The position numbers and the translations under genes were made by a program. From NCBI RefSeq assembly GCF_019973615.1, contig NZ_AP024238.1:3307989-3371988 (forward strand): 64,000 nucleotides of DNA, in the 5' to 3' direction. Origin of the DNA: Rhodoferax lithotrophicus. GTDB lineage: Bacteria > Pseudomonadota > Gammaproteobacteria > Burkholderiales > Burkholderiaceae_C. The stretch's first letter is position 1. Each line of letters begins with the position of its first letter. Below the pieces are notes generated by a model. The model was not told where the DNA came from. It searched no databases and worked only from the letters and a program-made list of their open reading frames with translations. Shown here piece after piece: positions 1-8,381 of the stretch.

Positions 1-2
1 TG

Positions 3-1136
3 CGGCTCAACCAGTCGCTGACCAGTTCGATCACCTTGGCGGTGGTGGAAAAAAACAGCCTGCGCGCGGCCAGCTACGACACCTTGCAAAGCGAGCTTGA
101 GGCCACCATGCAAGAGGTGCAGGCGCTGACCCAAGGCATGACGCTGGCGGGTGAAATCCTGTCACTGCGTGACCAGCAACACGGTTTACGCTCGTTCGAG
201 AAACAGGCGTTTGAGCAGATACGCGCCCAGCGGTGGGATGCCGCTTTCCAGGCGTTGCTGGGGGGTGACTACGTCATGATGCTCAAGCTGTATGAAATCA
301 ACAGCGAATCTGCCGTGGGGGCACTCAGTATCGAGCTGGCCAATAGTGCCCAGCAGCAAAACCAGTTGCGTCAGGCCACCTTGGTGTTGCGTTTGCTGGC
401 CGTCGTGTTGTTGCTGTGGGTGGGCTGGCGTTACTCCCGGCGTTTGCAGGCCGAGCTGGCCGAGCAGATGCGCCTGCAAAGCGAAATTAGCGAATCCAAA
501 AATGCGCTGGAAGCCACCGTTCTACAACGCACCGCCGAGCTTCAGGTGGCCAACCAGCAGTTGGAAACCCTCAGCACCACCGACGCGCTGACCGGCCTGG
601 CCAACCGCCGCAGCTTTGACACGCACTGGGCCGAAGAATGGCAACGCTCCCTGCGCCAAGCCACGCCACTGGCAGTGATCATGCTCGACGTGGATCACTT
701 CAAAGCCTACAACGACCACTACGGCCACCCGCAAGGTGATGCCTGCCTGCAACGCGTGGGGGAAATCCTGCGATCCTGCATCCGGCGTGCGGGTGAACTC
801 GCAGCGCGTTATGGCGGTGAAGAATTTGTCGTGATCTTGCCAGGAGCCACCCCCCAACAGGCACTTGAGACGGCGTACAGCATCCTGGGGGCCATTCGTG
901 CAGCGCGCATACCACACGTCGACTCCCCTACGGCCGACATCGTCACGCTCAGCCTGGGTGTTGCTGCGGCCTCACTCCATGCAACCGGCCAGCGCGAACA
1001 ACTGCTCAATACGGCCGACCTGGCCCTGTACCAGGCCAAGCACCAGGGGCGCAACCGCGTGGTGCTGATAGACCTTGACGAACCAGACACCGCCGTGGCC
1101 ATTGATCCTCAAAACGCCCAAGTCAGCGCCAAATAA
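3..1136 (+). CDS. Membrane-anchored diguanylate cyclase (GGDEF), 5' end outside the window
   Basis: The frame is open to the left edge, so the gene begins upstream; the TTG at 36 is not a convincing start. Numbering from 36, residues 1-110 look like the end of a sensory region, about 116-132 is a transmembrane segment, 135-180 is a likely coiled coil and the rest is a GGDEF domain that makes cyclic di-GMP from GTP. The active-site motif is GGEEF near nt 813. The inhibitory RxxD site is replaced by RAGE, so product inhibition may be weakened. The last 28 bases overlap the convergent outer-membrane protein gene. The family call is firm; the sensed signal is unknown. Confidence 0.9.
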   Translation, partial: RLNQSLTSSITLAVVEKNSLRAASYDTLQSELEATMQEVQALTQGMTLAGEILSLRDQQHGLRSFEKQAFEQIRAQRWDAAFQALLGGDYVMMLKLYEINSESAVGALSIELANSAQQQNQLRQATLVLRLLAVVLLLWVGWRYSRRLQAELAEQMRLQSEISESKNALEATVLQRTAELQVANQQLETLSTTDALTGLANRRSFDTHWAEEWQRSLRQATPLAVIMLDVDHFKAYNDHYGHPQGDACLQRVGEILRSCIRRAGELAARYGGEEFVVILPGATPQQALETAYSILGAIRAARIPHVDSPTADIVTLSLGVAAASLHATGQREQLLNTADLALYQAKHQGRNRVVLIDLDEPDTAVAIDPQNAQVSAK

Positions 1137-2347
1137 GCCTGGCGGCTCGAAGGCAGCTGGGCCAGCACCGCCTGTGCCGGGCCGCCATACACCCGCAGGC
1201 CGCCCTGCACTTGCACCCGGTCGCCTTTCCACAGCAGCGCGGCCGTCAGCATGCGGCCACCATCCAACGGGTGGTAGAGCAAGTCCAACGAGGGTTGCCA
1301 GCCTTCGTGGTCCCAGCTCAGGCGCAGGTAGAGGTTGCGGCGTTGCAGGTTGGCCGCTGTCCCCAAGGCTTGCGCCTGCCAGGCCAGGTTGCCGGCCACC
1401 GCTGCGGCGGGTGCACCCCAACCTGCCAGACTGCTGAGTTGGCGGTTGCGCGCTGACCAGGTTTGCCACTGCGCATCGCTGGGTGCGCTGCCGTCCCACC
1501 AGGCCTCAGCCAGCAGGCTGAGCTGGCTCGCGTTCGTCCAGGTGCCCCCCAGCAGCAGTTGCGCGACATCGGGTTCACTGGCAGACTGCCACGGGTTGCT
1601 GGCCTGCAAGCCACTGACTGCGGGGCGCATGACCGTGCTGTCCACCCGCTCGGCATAACGCAGAGAGCTGTGCAGCTCCAGCTCATTTGTGGCCACCCAG
1701 GCCAAGGCTGCGCCCAGGCTGGTGCCGGTGTGGGCACCGATGCGGGCAAAGCCGTACCAGTCTGCCGCACCACTGCGCTGGTACAGCCGTGCTGCCAGCG
1801 CGGGTTCCTGTGCACCCAGCGTGTCCGATAAAGCGGTGGGGTTGACCCACACCAGAGACCAGGCGGTGTCGGTGATGAAATGCTCGGCCAGCAGCATAGG
1901 GCGGCCCTCGGGTGTGCTACTGACCAGCGTGCGGCGCACCTCCTGCTGCACCATGTCGTTGGGGCGGTAGCCGTAGCCTACGTCCCAGCTCACAATCTTT
2001 TTGCCCGCGCTGAACTGCCAGGCCCCCGCGTCATACGAGGCCACCAGCTCATTGACCCAGGCCTGGCTGTGGGTGGCCTGGCCCTCGTTGCGCAGTTGCT
2101 GCAAAGTCACCACGGCGGTGATGCCTTGGCCACTGGCGCGCAACTCTGTCTGCACCGTGGCACCACTGGCGGGCAGGTCGGCGATGCCGCTTTGCAGCGC
2201 ATGGCTAGCGGCCAGCGGGCCGGCGGTATTGGCGTGAACGTCGTCCCATTGCAAACGCACCTGACCACTGACCAGCGGCGCAGTGTCTTGCGCCTGAGCC
2301 GCGCAGCACACCGCCAGCATGATCCCGGCGATTAACTTTGAGGCCAC
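1109..2347 (-). CDS. Predicted outer-membrane beta-barrel protein of an ABC export locus
   Basis: A 412-residue protein with a clear signal peptide (about residues 1-20, ending AQAQ). It then shows alternating hydrophobic/polar stretches rich in Trp, Tyr, Gln and Ala and ends in LALTWAF, whose terminal Phe is typical of BAM-assembled barrels. It lies 3 bp downstream of the LolA-like gene and is the last gene of the minus-strand locus 1.1-6.9 kb. I infer an outer-membrane terminal component working with that carrier protein; no named family is recognised. The 3' end overlaps the convergent GGDEF gene by 28 bp. Confidence 0.7.
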   Translation of the reverse strand: MASKLIAGIMLAVCCAAQAQDTAPLVSGQVRLQWDDVHANTAGPLAASHALQSGIADLPASGATVQTELRASGQGITAVVTLQQLRNEGQATHSQAWVNELVASYDAGAWQFSAGKKIVSWDVGYGYRPNDMVQQEVRRTLVSSTPEGRPMLLAEHFITDTAWSLVWVNPTALSDTLGAQEPALAARLYQRSGAADWYGFARIGAHTGTSLGAALAWVATNELELHSSLRYAERVDSTVMRPAVSGLQASNPWQSASEPDVAQLLLGGTWTNASQLSLLAEAWWDGSAPSDAQWQTWSARNRQLSSLAGWGAPAAAVAGNLAWQAQALGTAANLQRRNLYLRLSWDHEGWQPSLDLLYHPLDGGRMLTAALLWKGDRVQVQGGLRVYGGPAQAVLAQLPSSRQAYLALTWAF

Positions 2348-2350
2348 AGC

Positions 2351-3097
2351 CTAGTCCAGCGCGGGGTTACGCACCAGAAACATCGGGTTCAGCCACTCGG
2401 GCGGCACTTGGCGCACCTTGCGGCTGAGGTAGCGCACATGGGTGGTTTTGTGGTTGCTGACCTGGTCGGCCAGCACCATCTCCAGCACCATGGTCGGGGC
2501 AGCGGGTTTGTCCATCACAAACGTGGCTTGTTTGGCCAGTTTGTCGGACAGCACATACAAGTCGGCCCGCACCGGCTCAAAGCGGGTTTTACCGACCCAC
2601 AGCTCAATACGCTGGTAGGTCACGCCCTTGCGGGTGGCGTTCAGGCTCAAATGCAGGCAGGTCTGCTTGGCCGCCACCTCACAGGGTTCTTCGCCCACCA
2701 GTTTGCCCGCATAGTCGTCGGCCCAGCTCATGGTGGCAATGTCGCCGGTGGAGGCATCACCCAGCAGCTTTTGCATCGGGGTGATGCGCAGCGGGCGCTG
2801 GCTGCCTGGCATCAAAAGCCAGAAGTCGTCGCTCAGCATCAGCACCTTTTGGCCTTTTTCAGCCGGGCTTTGCATCACCACCAGGGACTGGCGTTTGGCT
2901 TGGGCAAACACGGTGTAGCGGCGTTCCTTGTCGGGTGTGCCATCGGCATTAAGCACGTTGATCTGGGTGTCCACCTGCAGGTTCTCGGCGGTCATGCGGA
3001 ATTTGTCGGTGGCTTGAAGGACGCTTTGCACGTCCTGAACCTGAGCCTGAGCCATGGCTTGGGCTGCCAGCAGGGGCAAGAGGTAGGTGAGTTTCAT
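2351..3097 (-). CDS. Outer membrane lipoprotein-sorting (LolA-like) protein
   Basis: A 248-residue periplasmic protein with a signal peptide (MKLTYLLPLLAAQAMAQ), preceded by an AAGGA ribosome-binding site. The body matches the LolA-like 'outer membrane lipoprotein-sorting protein' family. Cues are an early region on processed ADGT, a central segment describing a final state of the protein (DDFWLLMPG near residue 90) and the TPMQKLLGDAS stretch. Such proteins occur next to FtsX-type ABC permeases and outer-membrane proteins, as here. The likely role is shuttling a lipid or lipoprotein across the periplasm. It is separated from the upstream permease gene by an inverted-repeat element (3179-3615). 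Confidence 0.8.
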   Translation of the reverse strand: MKLTYLLPLLAAQAMAQAQVQDVQSVLQATDKFRMTAENLQVDTQINVLNADGTPDKERRYTVFAQAKRQSLVVMQSPAEKGQKVLMLSDDFWLLMPGSQRPLRITPMQKLLGDASTGDIATMSWADDYAGKLVGEEPCEVAAKQTCLHLSLNATRKGVTYQRIELWVGKTRFEPVRADLYVLSDKLAKQATFVMDKPAAPTMVLEMVLADQVSNHKTTHVRYLSRKVRQVPPEWLNPMFLVRNPALD

Positions 3098-3118
3098 TTT
3101 TTGTCCTTTTGAGATGTT

Positions 3119-3160
3119 TATTGGGTTGTAGCGCTTTATTCGTTTGCGTTGGTAGCTCTT
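3119..3160 (-). repeat. Degenerate copy of dispersed intergenic repeat
   Basis: On the minus strand this reads AGCTACC...GCAAACGAATAAAGCGCTACA, which resembles the family consensus (AGCT, GCGC, ATAAGC, CTA) but is diverged. It sits just upstream of the LolA-like gene start. Confidence 0.4.
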
Positions 3161-3178
3161 GTTTTGGTAGCAATCATT

Positions 3179-3615
3179 GCTTTTGTAGTCCCCCCCTCAC
3201 CCCCAACCCCTCTCCACCCCCGCCGGGGCGGAAAGGGGGGGCTAACAGCCGTATTTGGCCGAGGGTTTGAACGGTGGCAAGACAACGCGTGAGTTTTGTA
3301 GGTTCATGTTGACTATTGCATATGAAATTGGCCTCTAGTGCTTGTCAATAATGCGTAAGCAGCTATCAAATTTGATTTTCTGTAGAAACCCAGCCCTTTG
3401 GGCGATTGCTGTGGAGATAGAAAACTTCGCCCAGGTACAGGGCTTCCACGCGGGTCGGTTCCACACAAGTCGTTGGCATCTCCAGTACGCTCCAAACTGC
3501 CCCACGGCGTGTAAGACCTCGGTTTACAGCGTCGGCCAAATACGGTTGTTAGGCCCCCCTTTCCGCCCCGGCGGGGGTGGAGAGGGGTTGGGGGTGAGGG
3601 GGGGATTACAAAAGC
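3179..3615. repeat. Inverted-repeat-bounded element, 84-bp arms
   Basis: Arms 3179-3262 and 3532-3615 are reverse complements with, by eye, about three mismatches in 84 positions. Each arm holds a C-run, a CACCCCCAACCCCTCTCC core and a short GC-rich palindrome (CCGCCGGGGCGG). The 270-bp centre contains no supportable gene but does hold a minus-strand copy of the dispersed TAGAGGCC repeat at 3323-3372. It fills the gap between the permease and LolA-like genes. It looks like a non-autonomous mobile element or two inverted copies of a common intergenic repeat; no transposase is present. Confidence 0.85.
3323..3372 (-). repeat. Dispersed intergenic repeat (TAGAGGCC family)
   Basis: Minus strand: ATAGCTGCTTACGCATTATT, then a short spacer, then CAAGCACTAGAGGCCAATTT. 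It is a good match to the copies at 15404 and 27505. It is nested inside the 3179-3615 inverted-repeat element. Confidence 0.75.
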
Positions 3616-3646
3616 AAGCACAACACCACCGCAATAAAAACAAGCA

Positions 3647-4864
3647 TCAGGTATGCGCCAACGCATCCACCACCGCCATGTTCACCGTCTTGCGCGCCAC
3701 CCAGGCCGAGGCGGCCATGGTCAGCAGCACCATGGTGAGGATGGTGACCAGGAACATCATCGGGTCAACCGTCACATTCAGCGGGTAGCCGACCGAGCGC
3801 CCAGGTGGTGGTGGCATGTCGATGGGCACCACCAGCAAGAAGGCTGACCCGGCCAGGGCAATCAGTGCGCCCACCAGTGCGCCGACACCACCCAGCACCA
3901 TGCCCTCCAGCGACAGGGTGCGCAGCATCTGGCCGGGCAGCGTACCCAGGGCGCGCAGGGTGCCGATTTCACGGGTGCGCTCGATGATGGCCATGGACAT
4001 GGCATTGGTCACCACAAACACCACAATCACCGCAATGATCATGCCTAAAGCCCCAAAAATGCGGTTGTACAGGTTTCGCACCGCCTTGTAGAACAGCGCC
4101 TGGTCTTCCCAGGTTTGCACCGTCAACTCTGGGTGAGCCTGGGCCACCTGGGCCTGCATCGGCTGGGTCTGGGCCATGCGGTTCAGGTAGACCCCCAGGG
4201 TGCTGACTTTTTGTGTGTTCAAGAGGCGCTGGGTGGTGGCAATGTCGGCGTAGATCAGGCGTTTGTCGATCTCCGGGATGCCAATGGAAAAGATGCCTTT
4301 GACCCGCACGTCCATGGCGTTGAGTGCGCCCTCGGTGGTGCTGGCCAGCAGGGTCAGGCTGCTGCCGGGTTGGGCTTTCAGGTTACGGGCCAACACGTCA
4401 CCCAGCATCACCTCGGGCTCGGTCGAGCCACTGGCCAGCACCTGGCCGGCTTTGACGGTCATGAACGGGCCTTTGATGGCGAATTCACTGTCGGGCTCGA
4501 CCCCCAGGCCAACCATGACAACGGATTTGTCGCCGTTGCTGATCAGGCCGCTGAACTCGATCTTGGGCAGCACACTGCGCACATTCGGGTCGGCCAGCAG
4601 TTGCTGGCGCAACGCGGTGGCGTTGTCGATGCCGTGCTGCAGCGGGGTTTCTTCGTCCTGGGTGAACTGGGCCGGTTGGCCCAGCACCAGGTGGCCGGTG
4701 TCACGCGCCGCGGCTTCGGCCAAGGATTCGTAGGTGTACAGCGCAAAACCACCGGCCAGCAGGATGCCCGCCGTGCCCAGCGCGGCAATCGACACCGTGA
4801 CCATCGAGCGGCGGCGGTTGCGCAAGGTGTTTTGCACGGCAAATTTCAACCACATGAAGTTCAT
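3647..4864 (-). CDS. ABC transporter permease, FtsX/LolC/MacB type
   Basis: A 405-residue inner-membrane permease starting at the ATG at 4864 behind an AGGA site; the open frame extends upstream into repeat sequence and is not credible there. It has one N-terminal membrane segment after the RNRRRSMVTVSIAALG motif, a large periplasmic domain (about residues 50-280) and three C-terminal segments with the typical ERTREIGTLRALG motif before the first. Its ATPase is the gene at 5529-6212. Extraction or export of a lipid, lipoprotein or peptide across the envelope is the family role; the substrate is not evident. Repeat elements now lie on both sides of it. Confidence 0.9.
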   Translation of the reverse strand: MNFMWLKFAVQNTLRNRRRSMVTVSIAALGTAGILLAGGFALYTYESLAEAAARDTGHLVLGQPAQFTQDEETPLQHGIDNATALRQQLLADPNVRSVLPKIEFSGLISNGDKSVVMVGLGVEPDSEFAIKGPFMTVKAGQVLASGSTEPEVMLGDVLARNLKAQPGSSLTLLASTTEGALNAMDVRVKGIFSIGIPEIDKRLIYADIATTQRLLNTQKVSTLGVYLNRMAQTQPMQAQVAQAHPELTVQTWEDQALFYKAVRNLYNRIFGALGMIIAVIVVFVVTNAMSMAIIERTREIGTLRALGTLPGQMLRTLSLEGMVLGGVGALVGALIALAGSAFLLVVPIDMPPPPGRSVGYPLNVTVDPMMFLVTILTMVLLTMAASAWVARKTVNMAVVDALAHT

Positions 4865-4896
4865 GACAATTCCTTTTTTTGTTTTGGATGTGCTTG

Positions 4897-5437
4897 TTGG
4901 CCGGGTCTCGCCCCGGCGGGCGAGGCACTTTTCTTTGCTTCGCCAAAGAAAAGTACCCAAAAGAAAGGCGAGCCGAATGCGTCGCCGTCACTGCGTGCCG
5001 GTTCGCTGCGTTGCTCGGTCTGGGCGGGGGGCCGCTCGAACTCGCTGCGCTCAGACAATCGCGTCCCCTGATCCGCCCAGCCCTGCGCTACTCGCCGACG
5101 CACCACGGCATAGGGGACAGCACTGCTCGCCCGGCTGCGCCGGGCATTGCAGCGCGGGGTGTGCCACGCACCCCAGTGCAATGTGGCGCGCAGCGCCACG
5201 AGCACGGGGTTTTGGGTCCCCTCTGGTTGCGCCTGAGTTGTGACGGTTGGGCGGGAAAAAGAACCGCGATTGTCTGAGCGAAGCGAGTTCGAGCGGTTCC
5301 CCGCCCAACCGTCGCAACTCAGGTTGCCCGCAGCATCGCTGCGGGTCGCAGACAGTGGGGTCGCCCTTTCTTTGGTTACTTTCTTTCGGTGAAACGAAAG
5401 AAAGTGACTCGCCAGCAGGGGCGAAATCCCGGCAACC
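4897..5437. repeat. Composite intergenic element with two inverted copies of a long repeat
   Basis: The left copy (about 4897-5065) reads GCGAGGCACTTTTCTTTG, a CTTCG loop, CCAAAGAAAAGT, then later GCTCGAACTCGCTGCGCTCA. The right copy (about 5262-5437) carries the same landmarks on the other strand, including the hairpin of CTTTCTTTC/GAAAGAAAG. The centre (5066-5261) is GC-rich with small palindromes. Long open frames in it are compositional artefacts. This type of repeat is common between genes in Comamonadaceae. It separates the ABC ATPase from its permease gene. Confidence 0.8.
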
Positions 5438-5479
5438 GCCTCGCACCCCACAACCACCAAGCCATTGCGTTTTTGGACA

Positions 5480-5525
5480 TGTTTTAGGCCTATAGCCCAA
5501 TCAATACCTGCGCAAACAGCTATTC
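5480..5525 (-). repeat. Dispersed intergenic repeat, diverged copy
   Basis: On the minus strand it reads AATAGCTGTTTGCGCAGG, then TTGATTGGGCTATAGGCCTA, preserving AGCT, TTGCGC and the TA-AGGCC end. It lies immediately downstream of the ABC ATPase gene. Confidence 0.55.
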
Positions 5526-5528
5526 CAT

Positions 5529-6212
5529 TCATAGCAAACTCCCATCCAGCAAAGCCAGCACGCGGTCGCAGCGTTGGGTCAGACGGCTGTCGTGCGTGGC
5601 AATCACAAAGGCGGCCCCTTCGGCGTGGCAGCGTTCGCGCATCAAATCCAGCACCTGATCAGCGGTGTGCGAGTCCAGGCTGGCGGTGGGCTCGTCGGCT
5701 ATCACCAGCTTGGGCCGTTTGACCAGCGCGCGGGCAATCGCCACGCGCTGGCGCTGCCCGCCGGACAAGGCATCGGGCCGGTGGTGGGCGTGGTCTTGCA
5801 GGCCCACGGCTTTCAGTTGGGCTGCCACCCGCTCGCGCCGCTCGGGCGCACTCACCCCGGCGATGAACAGCGGGTAGTCCACGTTCTCGGCCACGGTCAT
5901 CACCGGCACCAGGTTGAAGTTCTGGAACACAAAACCCAGCGCATCACGCCGCAACAGCGTGCGCTGCACTTCGTTCAGGCCGTTGACAGGCTGACCACCG
6001 AGCACGATGTCGCCCGTATCCGGCGTGTCAATCAGGCCGCACAGATTCAGGATGGTGCTTTTGCCGCTTCCGGATGGGCCGGTGAGGGCCAGCAGCTCAC
6101 CGCGCTCTACACACAAGTCCACCCCTTGCAGGGCCGGGATCACATGCTCGCCCAAGCGGTAGGTTTTGTGCACCCCGTGCAGTTCAATGACGGCCGTTGT
6201 GGTGGCGCTCAT
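5529..6212 (-). CDS. ABC transporter ATP-binding protein, LolD/MacB class
   Basis: A 227-residue ATPase with Walker [10 protein letters not shown] (near residue 41), the signature [15 protein letters not shown], Walker B LVIADEP and the H-loop ATHDSR. Length and motifs are standard for LolD-type subunits that energise FtsX-like permeases. It overlaps the upstream secreted-protein gene by 4 bp (translational coupling) and would pair with the permease at 3647-4864. The 660-bp gap to that permease is filled by repeats, which is unusual for such a pair. Confidence 0.93.
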   Translation of the reverse strand: MSATTTAVIELHGVHKTYRLGEHVIPALQGVDLCVERGELLALTGPSGSGKSTILNLCGLIDTPDTGDIVLGGQPVNGLNEVQRTLLRRDALGFVFQNFNLVPVMTVAENVDYPLFIAGVSAPERRERVAAQLKAVGLQDHAHHRPDALSGGQRQRVAIARALVKRPKLVIADEPTASLDSHTADQVLDLMRERCHAEGAAFVIATHDSRLTQRCDRVLALLDGSLL

Positions 6213-6862
6213 GATGCAATGGCCTTGAGTTGGGTGCGGGCAGCTTCGGCCTGCGGGGCGTTGGCCTTGATGACTTCATCCAGGTACTTGCGGGCATCTT
6301 GCGGGCGGTTTTCTTTGCTGGCCAACTGCGCGGCGGTCAACCATACATTGCCCCTGAATTCAAGCGGTGCCACCCCCAGCAGCGGGCTGGCCAAAATCTC
6401 TTCGAGCAGCTTGGCACCCCGTGCGCCACGGTTCATGAAACCAGGCACCGCCAGAAAGGTATTGGCGGCTACAAAACGCACTTCCAGTGTGGCAGGCACG
6501 TCGTGCTGCTGCGGGGCGTTGTGCGCCGGGGTGAGCAGCGTCAGCGCCTTGTCCAGCAAGGCCAGGCCATCTTCGGCGTAAGACATTTTGGACCAGGGCA
6601 ACCAGGTGGTGGTGGCTTTCATGGTTGTAGTCGCACCGGCATACGCCATCAGCACCGGGTTGAGGGGCTCGGCTTTGAGCAGGGCCTCAAAAGCCTCGGC
6701 AGACTTGCCAATGGCCGCTTCATGGCCCGCTCTGGCTTGCTGAAACTGGGCCAACGCGCTGTCAAACTGGGCTGGCGTAGCCGCCATGGCAGGGCTGGCC
6801 AGGCACACGGCGCTGGCCAGCAGCAGGCCGTGTGTCAGCCGGGTAAACAACAGGTCGGTCAT
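6209..6862 (-). CDS. Secreted TPR-like protein, first gene of the export locus
   Basis: A 217-residue protein with an N-terminal signal peptide (cleavage near PAMAA, residue about 28). The rest is alpha-helical and Ala-rich, and a C-terminal stretch (NRPQDARKYLDEVIKANAPQAEAA) resembles a TPR hairpin. It is probably periplasmic. The 4-bp overlap with the ATPase gene shows it belongs to the ABC export operon and may be its periplasmic accessory or substrate-handling subunit. No specific family is recognised. Confidence 0.7.
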   Translation of the reverse strand: MTDLLFTRLTHGLLLASAVCLASPAMAATPAQFDSALAQFQQARAGHEAAIGKSAEAFEALLKAEPLNPVLMAYAGATTTMKATTTWLPWSKMSYAEDGLALLDKALTLLTPAHNAPQQHDVPATLEVRFVAANTFLAVPGFMNRGARGAKLLEEILASPLLGVAPLEFRGNVWLTAAQLASKENRPQDARKYLDEVIKANAPQAEAARTQLKAIAS

Positions 6863-7082
6863 TCAAATACTCCTTGAAAAATGCAGGGGGGTGAATGGGG
6901 ACGAACTTTAGGGCGCACGCGGCAGTGACACTGCTGCTTTGCGACGAGCTGCAGCCTGACGGTGCCAAGCACCGCCGGTACGCCGTGAAACCCTTGTCAA
7001 CCGACGCAGTACACCCTCTGCGCCCGCCTAAGCCATGGGCAACCGTGGGATGATGGAGCCCCAGATCACCCCTGCAAGCCCT

Positions 7083-7742
7083 ATGTCTGAAGCTCTCACA
7101 CTCCAATCGCTGCCCCTGTTCCCGCTGAGCACCGTGCTGTACCCCGCGGGTTACCTGCCCTTGCAGATTTTTGAGGTGCGTTACCTTGACATGATCGGCA
7201 AGTGCTTCAAGGCCGGGGCACCCTTTGGCATCGTCACCTTGAACAAGGGCCAGGAAGTGCGCCAGGCCCCTGCATCCAACGCCGCCCCTGACGACACACC
7301 CCAGGAGCTTTTCTACCCTACGGGTACCCTGGCACGTATCACCAGCCTGAGCCGACCCCATCCAGGCTTGATGCTGATCCAGTGCACCGGCCTGCAACGT
7401 TTTGAAATCACCCAGCATGAGCTGCTCAAGCATGGCCTGTGGGTGGCCAACGTCAACGTGTTGCCGGATGACCAGCGTATTACCATTCCTGAAGACCTGC
7501 AGCCGGTAGCCAAAACGCTGGAGCGCGTCATCACCACCCTGCAAGCCCAGGGCACCACCGCAGACCAAATGCCGATGCAGCCACCTTACCAGCTGGACGA
7601 CTGCGCCTGGGTAGCCAACCGCTGGTGCGAGCTGCTGCCGATGCCCCTGGAACTGAAAAACCGCCTGATGTCACTGGACAACCCGCTGGTGCGGCTGGAA
7701 CTGGTGAGCGATTTGCTGGAACGCAACGGCATTTCGACGTAA
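7083..7742 (+). CDS. LON substrate-binding-domain protein
   Basis: A 219-residue cytosolic protein whose N-terminus (LPLFPLSTVLYPAGYLPLQIFEVRY, in part) is the hallmark of the Lon N-terminal substrate-binding domain, without ATPase or protease domains. The C-terminal third is helical (LELKNRLMSLDNPLVRLELVSD in pieces). Stand-alone LON-domain proteins are common in proteobacteria and their role is unclear. I chose the ATG at 7083 because homology begins there; an upstream ATG at 7035 would add 16 unlikely residues. It lies divergent to the export operon across 220 bp. Confidence 0.85.
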   Translation: MSEALTLQSLPLFPLSTVLYPAGYLPLQIFEVRYLDMIGKCFKAGAPFGIVTLNKGQEVRQAPASNAAPDDTPQELFYPTGTLARITSLSRPHPGLMLIQCTGLQRFEITQHELLKHGLWVANVNVLPDDQRITIPEDLQPVAKTLERVITTLQAQGTTADQMPMQPPYQLDDCAWVANRWCELLPMPLELKNRLMSLDNPLVRLELVSDLLERNGIST

Positions 7743-7769
7743 AGTGTCGGCTCATAGGAGTAATTTGCC

Positions 7770-8360
7770 ATGAGCATTCGCTACGCCAACGTCATCAACC
7801 ACTTGCCCGAAACCAAAATGCGGCTGTATCCCACCAAGGTGATCAACATCATTGGTGGGCCTGGTAGCGACAAGTCACTGTTTTCAGCGGCCATCATTCT
7901 TTACCTGAGCCTGCATAACAAGACGGTTGAAACCATTCCCGACTACGCCAAATCACTGGTCTGGCAGCGCAATTTTGAAGTGCTGAAAAACCAGTATTTC
8001 ATTGCCCAGCGGCAGTATGAAATGCTCAACCTGATTGACGGCCAGGTGCACTTTTTGATCACCGAATGCTCCCTGCCCCAGGTGCTGTTTTACAACGAGA
8101 ACTACGCCGACAACATTTGTGATGTGGCCAAAACCCGTGAGCAGATTCTGGAGTGGTACCGCCAAAACGACAACATCAACATCCTGGTGCAACGTGGCGA
8201 CAAAAAATACGTGCGCACCGGACGTTTTCAGGACGAAGAACAAGCCAAGGAAGTGGATGTGGGCCTGCGCGAAATTCTGGAACGCGAACACCTGCCCTAC
8301 ACCCTATTGCCGCCGGATGTGAACGCCATCAACACCTTTGCCGAGGCCCTGCTGGCCTGA
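7770..8360 (+). CDS. P-loop nucleotide-binding (AAA_28-like) protein with altered Walker A
   Basis: A 196-residue protein behind a strong AGGAG site. It has a P-loop at residues 29-36, GGPGSDKS, followed by a kinase-like core including a LITECSLP strand that could be Walker B. The fold resembles the small AAA_28/NadR-like ATPases often found in phages. The sixth P-loop position is Asp (GAC) instead of the near-invariant Gly, one base from GGC, which may impair nucleotide binding. The target is unknown. It follows the LON-domain gene by 27 bp, so they may be co-transcribed. Confidence 0.6.
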   Translation: MSIRYANVINHLPETKMRLYPTKVINIIGGPGSDKSLFSAAIILYLSLHNKTVETIPDYAKSLVWQRNFEVLKNQYFIAQRQYEMLNLIDGQVHFLITECSLPQVLFYNENYADNICDVAKTREQILEWYRQNDNINILVQRGDKKYVRTGRFQDEEQAKEVDVGLREILEREHLPYTLLPPDVNAINTFAEALLA

Positions 8361-8381
8361 AAAGGGGCTTTGCAAGCAGCC

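Noticed and set aside
4115..5071. A 318-codon open frame on the plus strand
   Set aside because: It is antisense to the FtsX-type permease, runs into repeat sequence and shows no domain; high GC keeps antisense frames open.
3179..5437. Possible CRISPR or insertion sequence in the repeat-rich 3-5.5 kb stretch
   Set aside because: The repeats are inverted pairs without regular spacers, and no transposase or cas gene is present.
4861..5532. Open frames of 130-220 codons across the repeat region
   Set aside because: They read through the two inverted repeat copies and consist of repeat translation (Arg/Gly/Pro-rich), with no start signals.
5574..6581. A 335-codon plus-strand frame
   Set aside because: Fully antisense to the ABC ATPase and secreted-protein genes, which have clear motifs.
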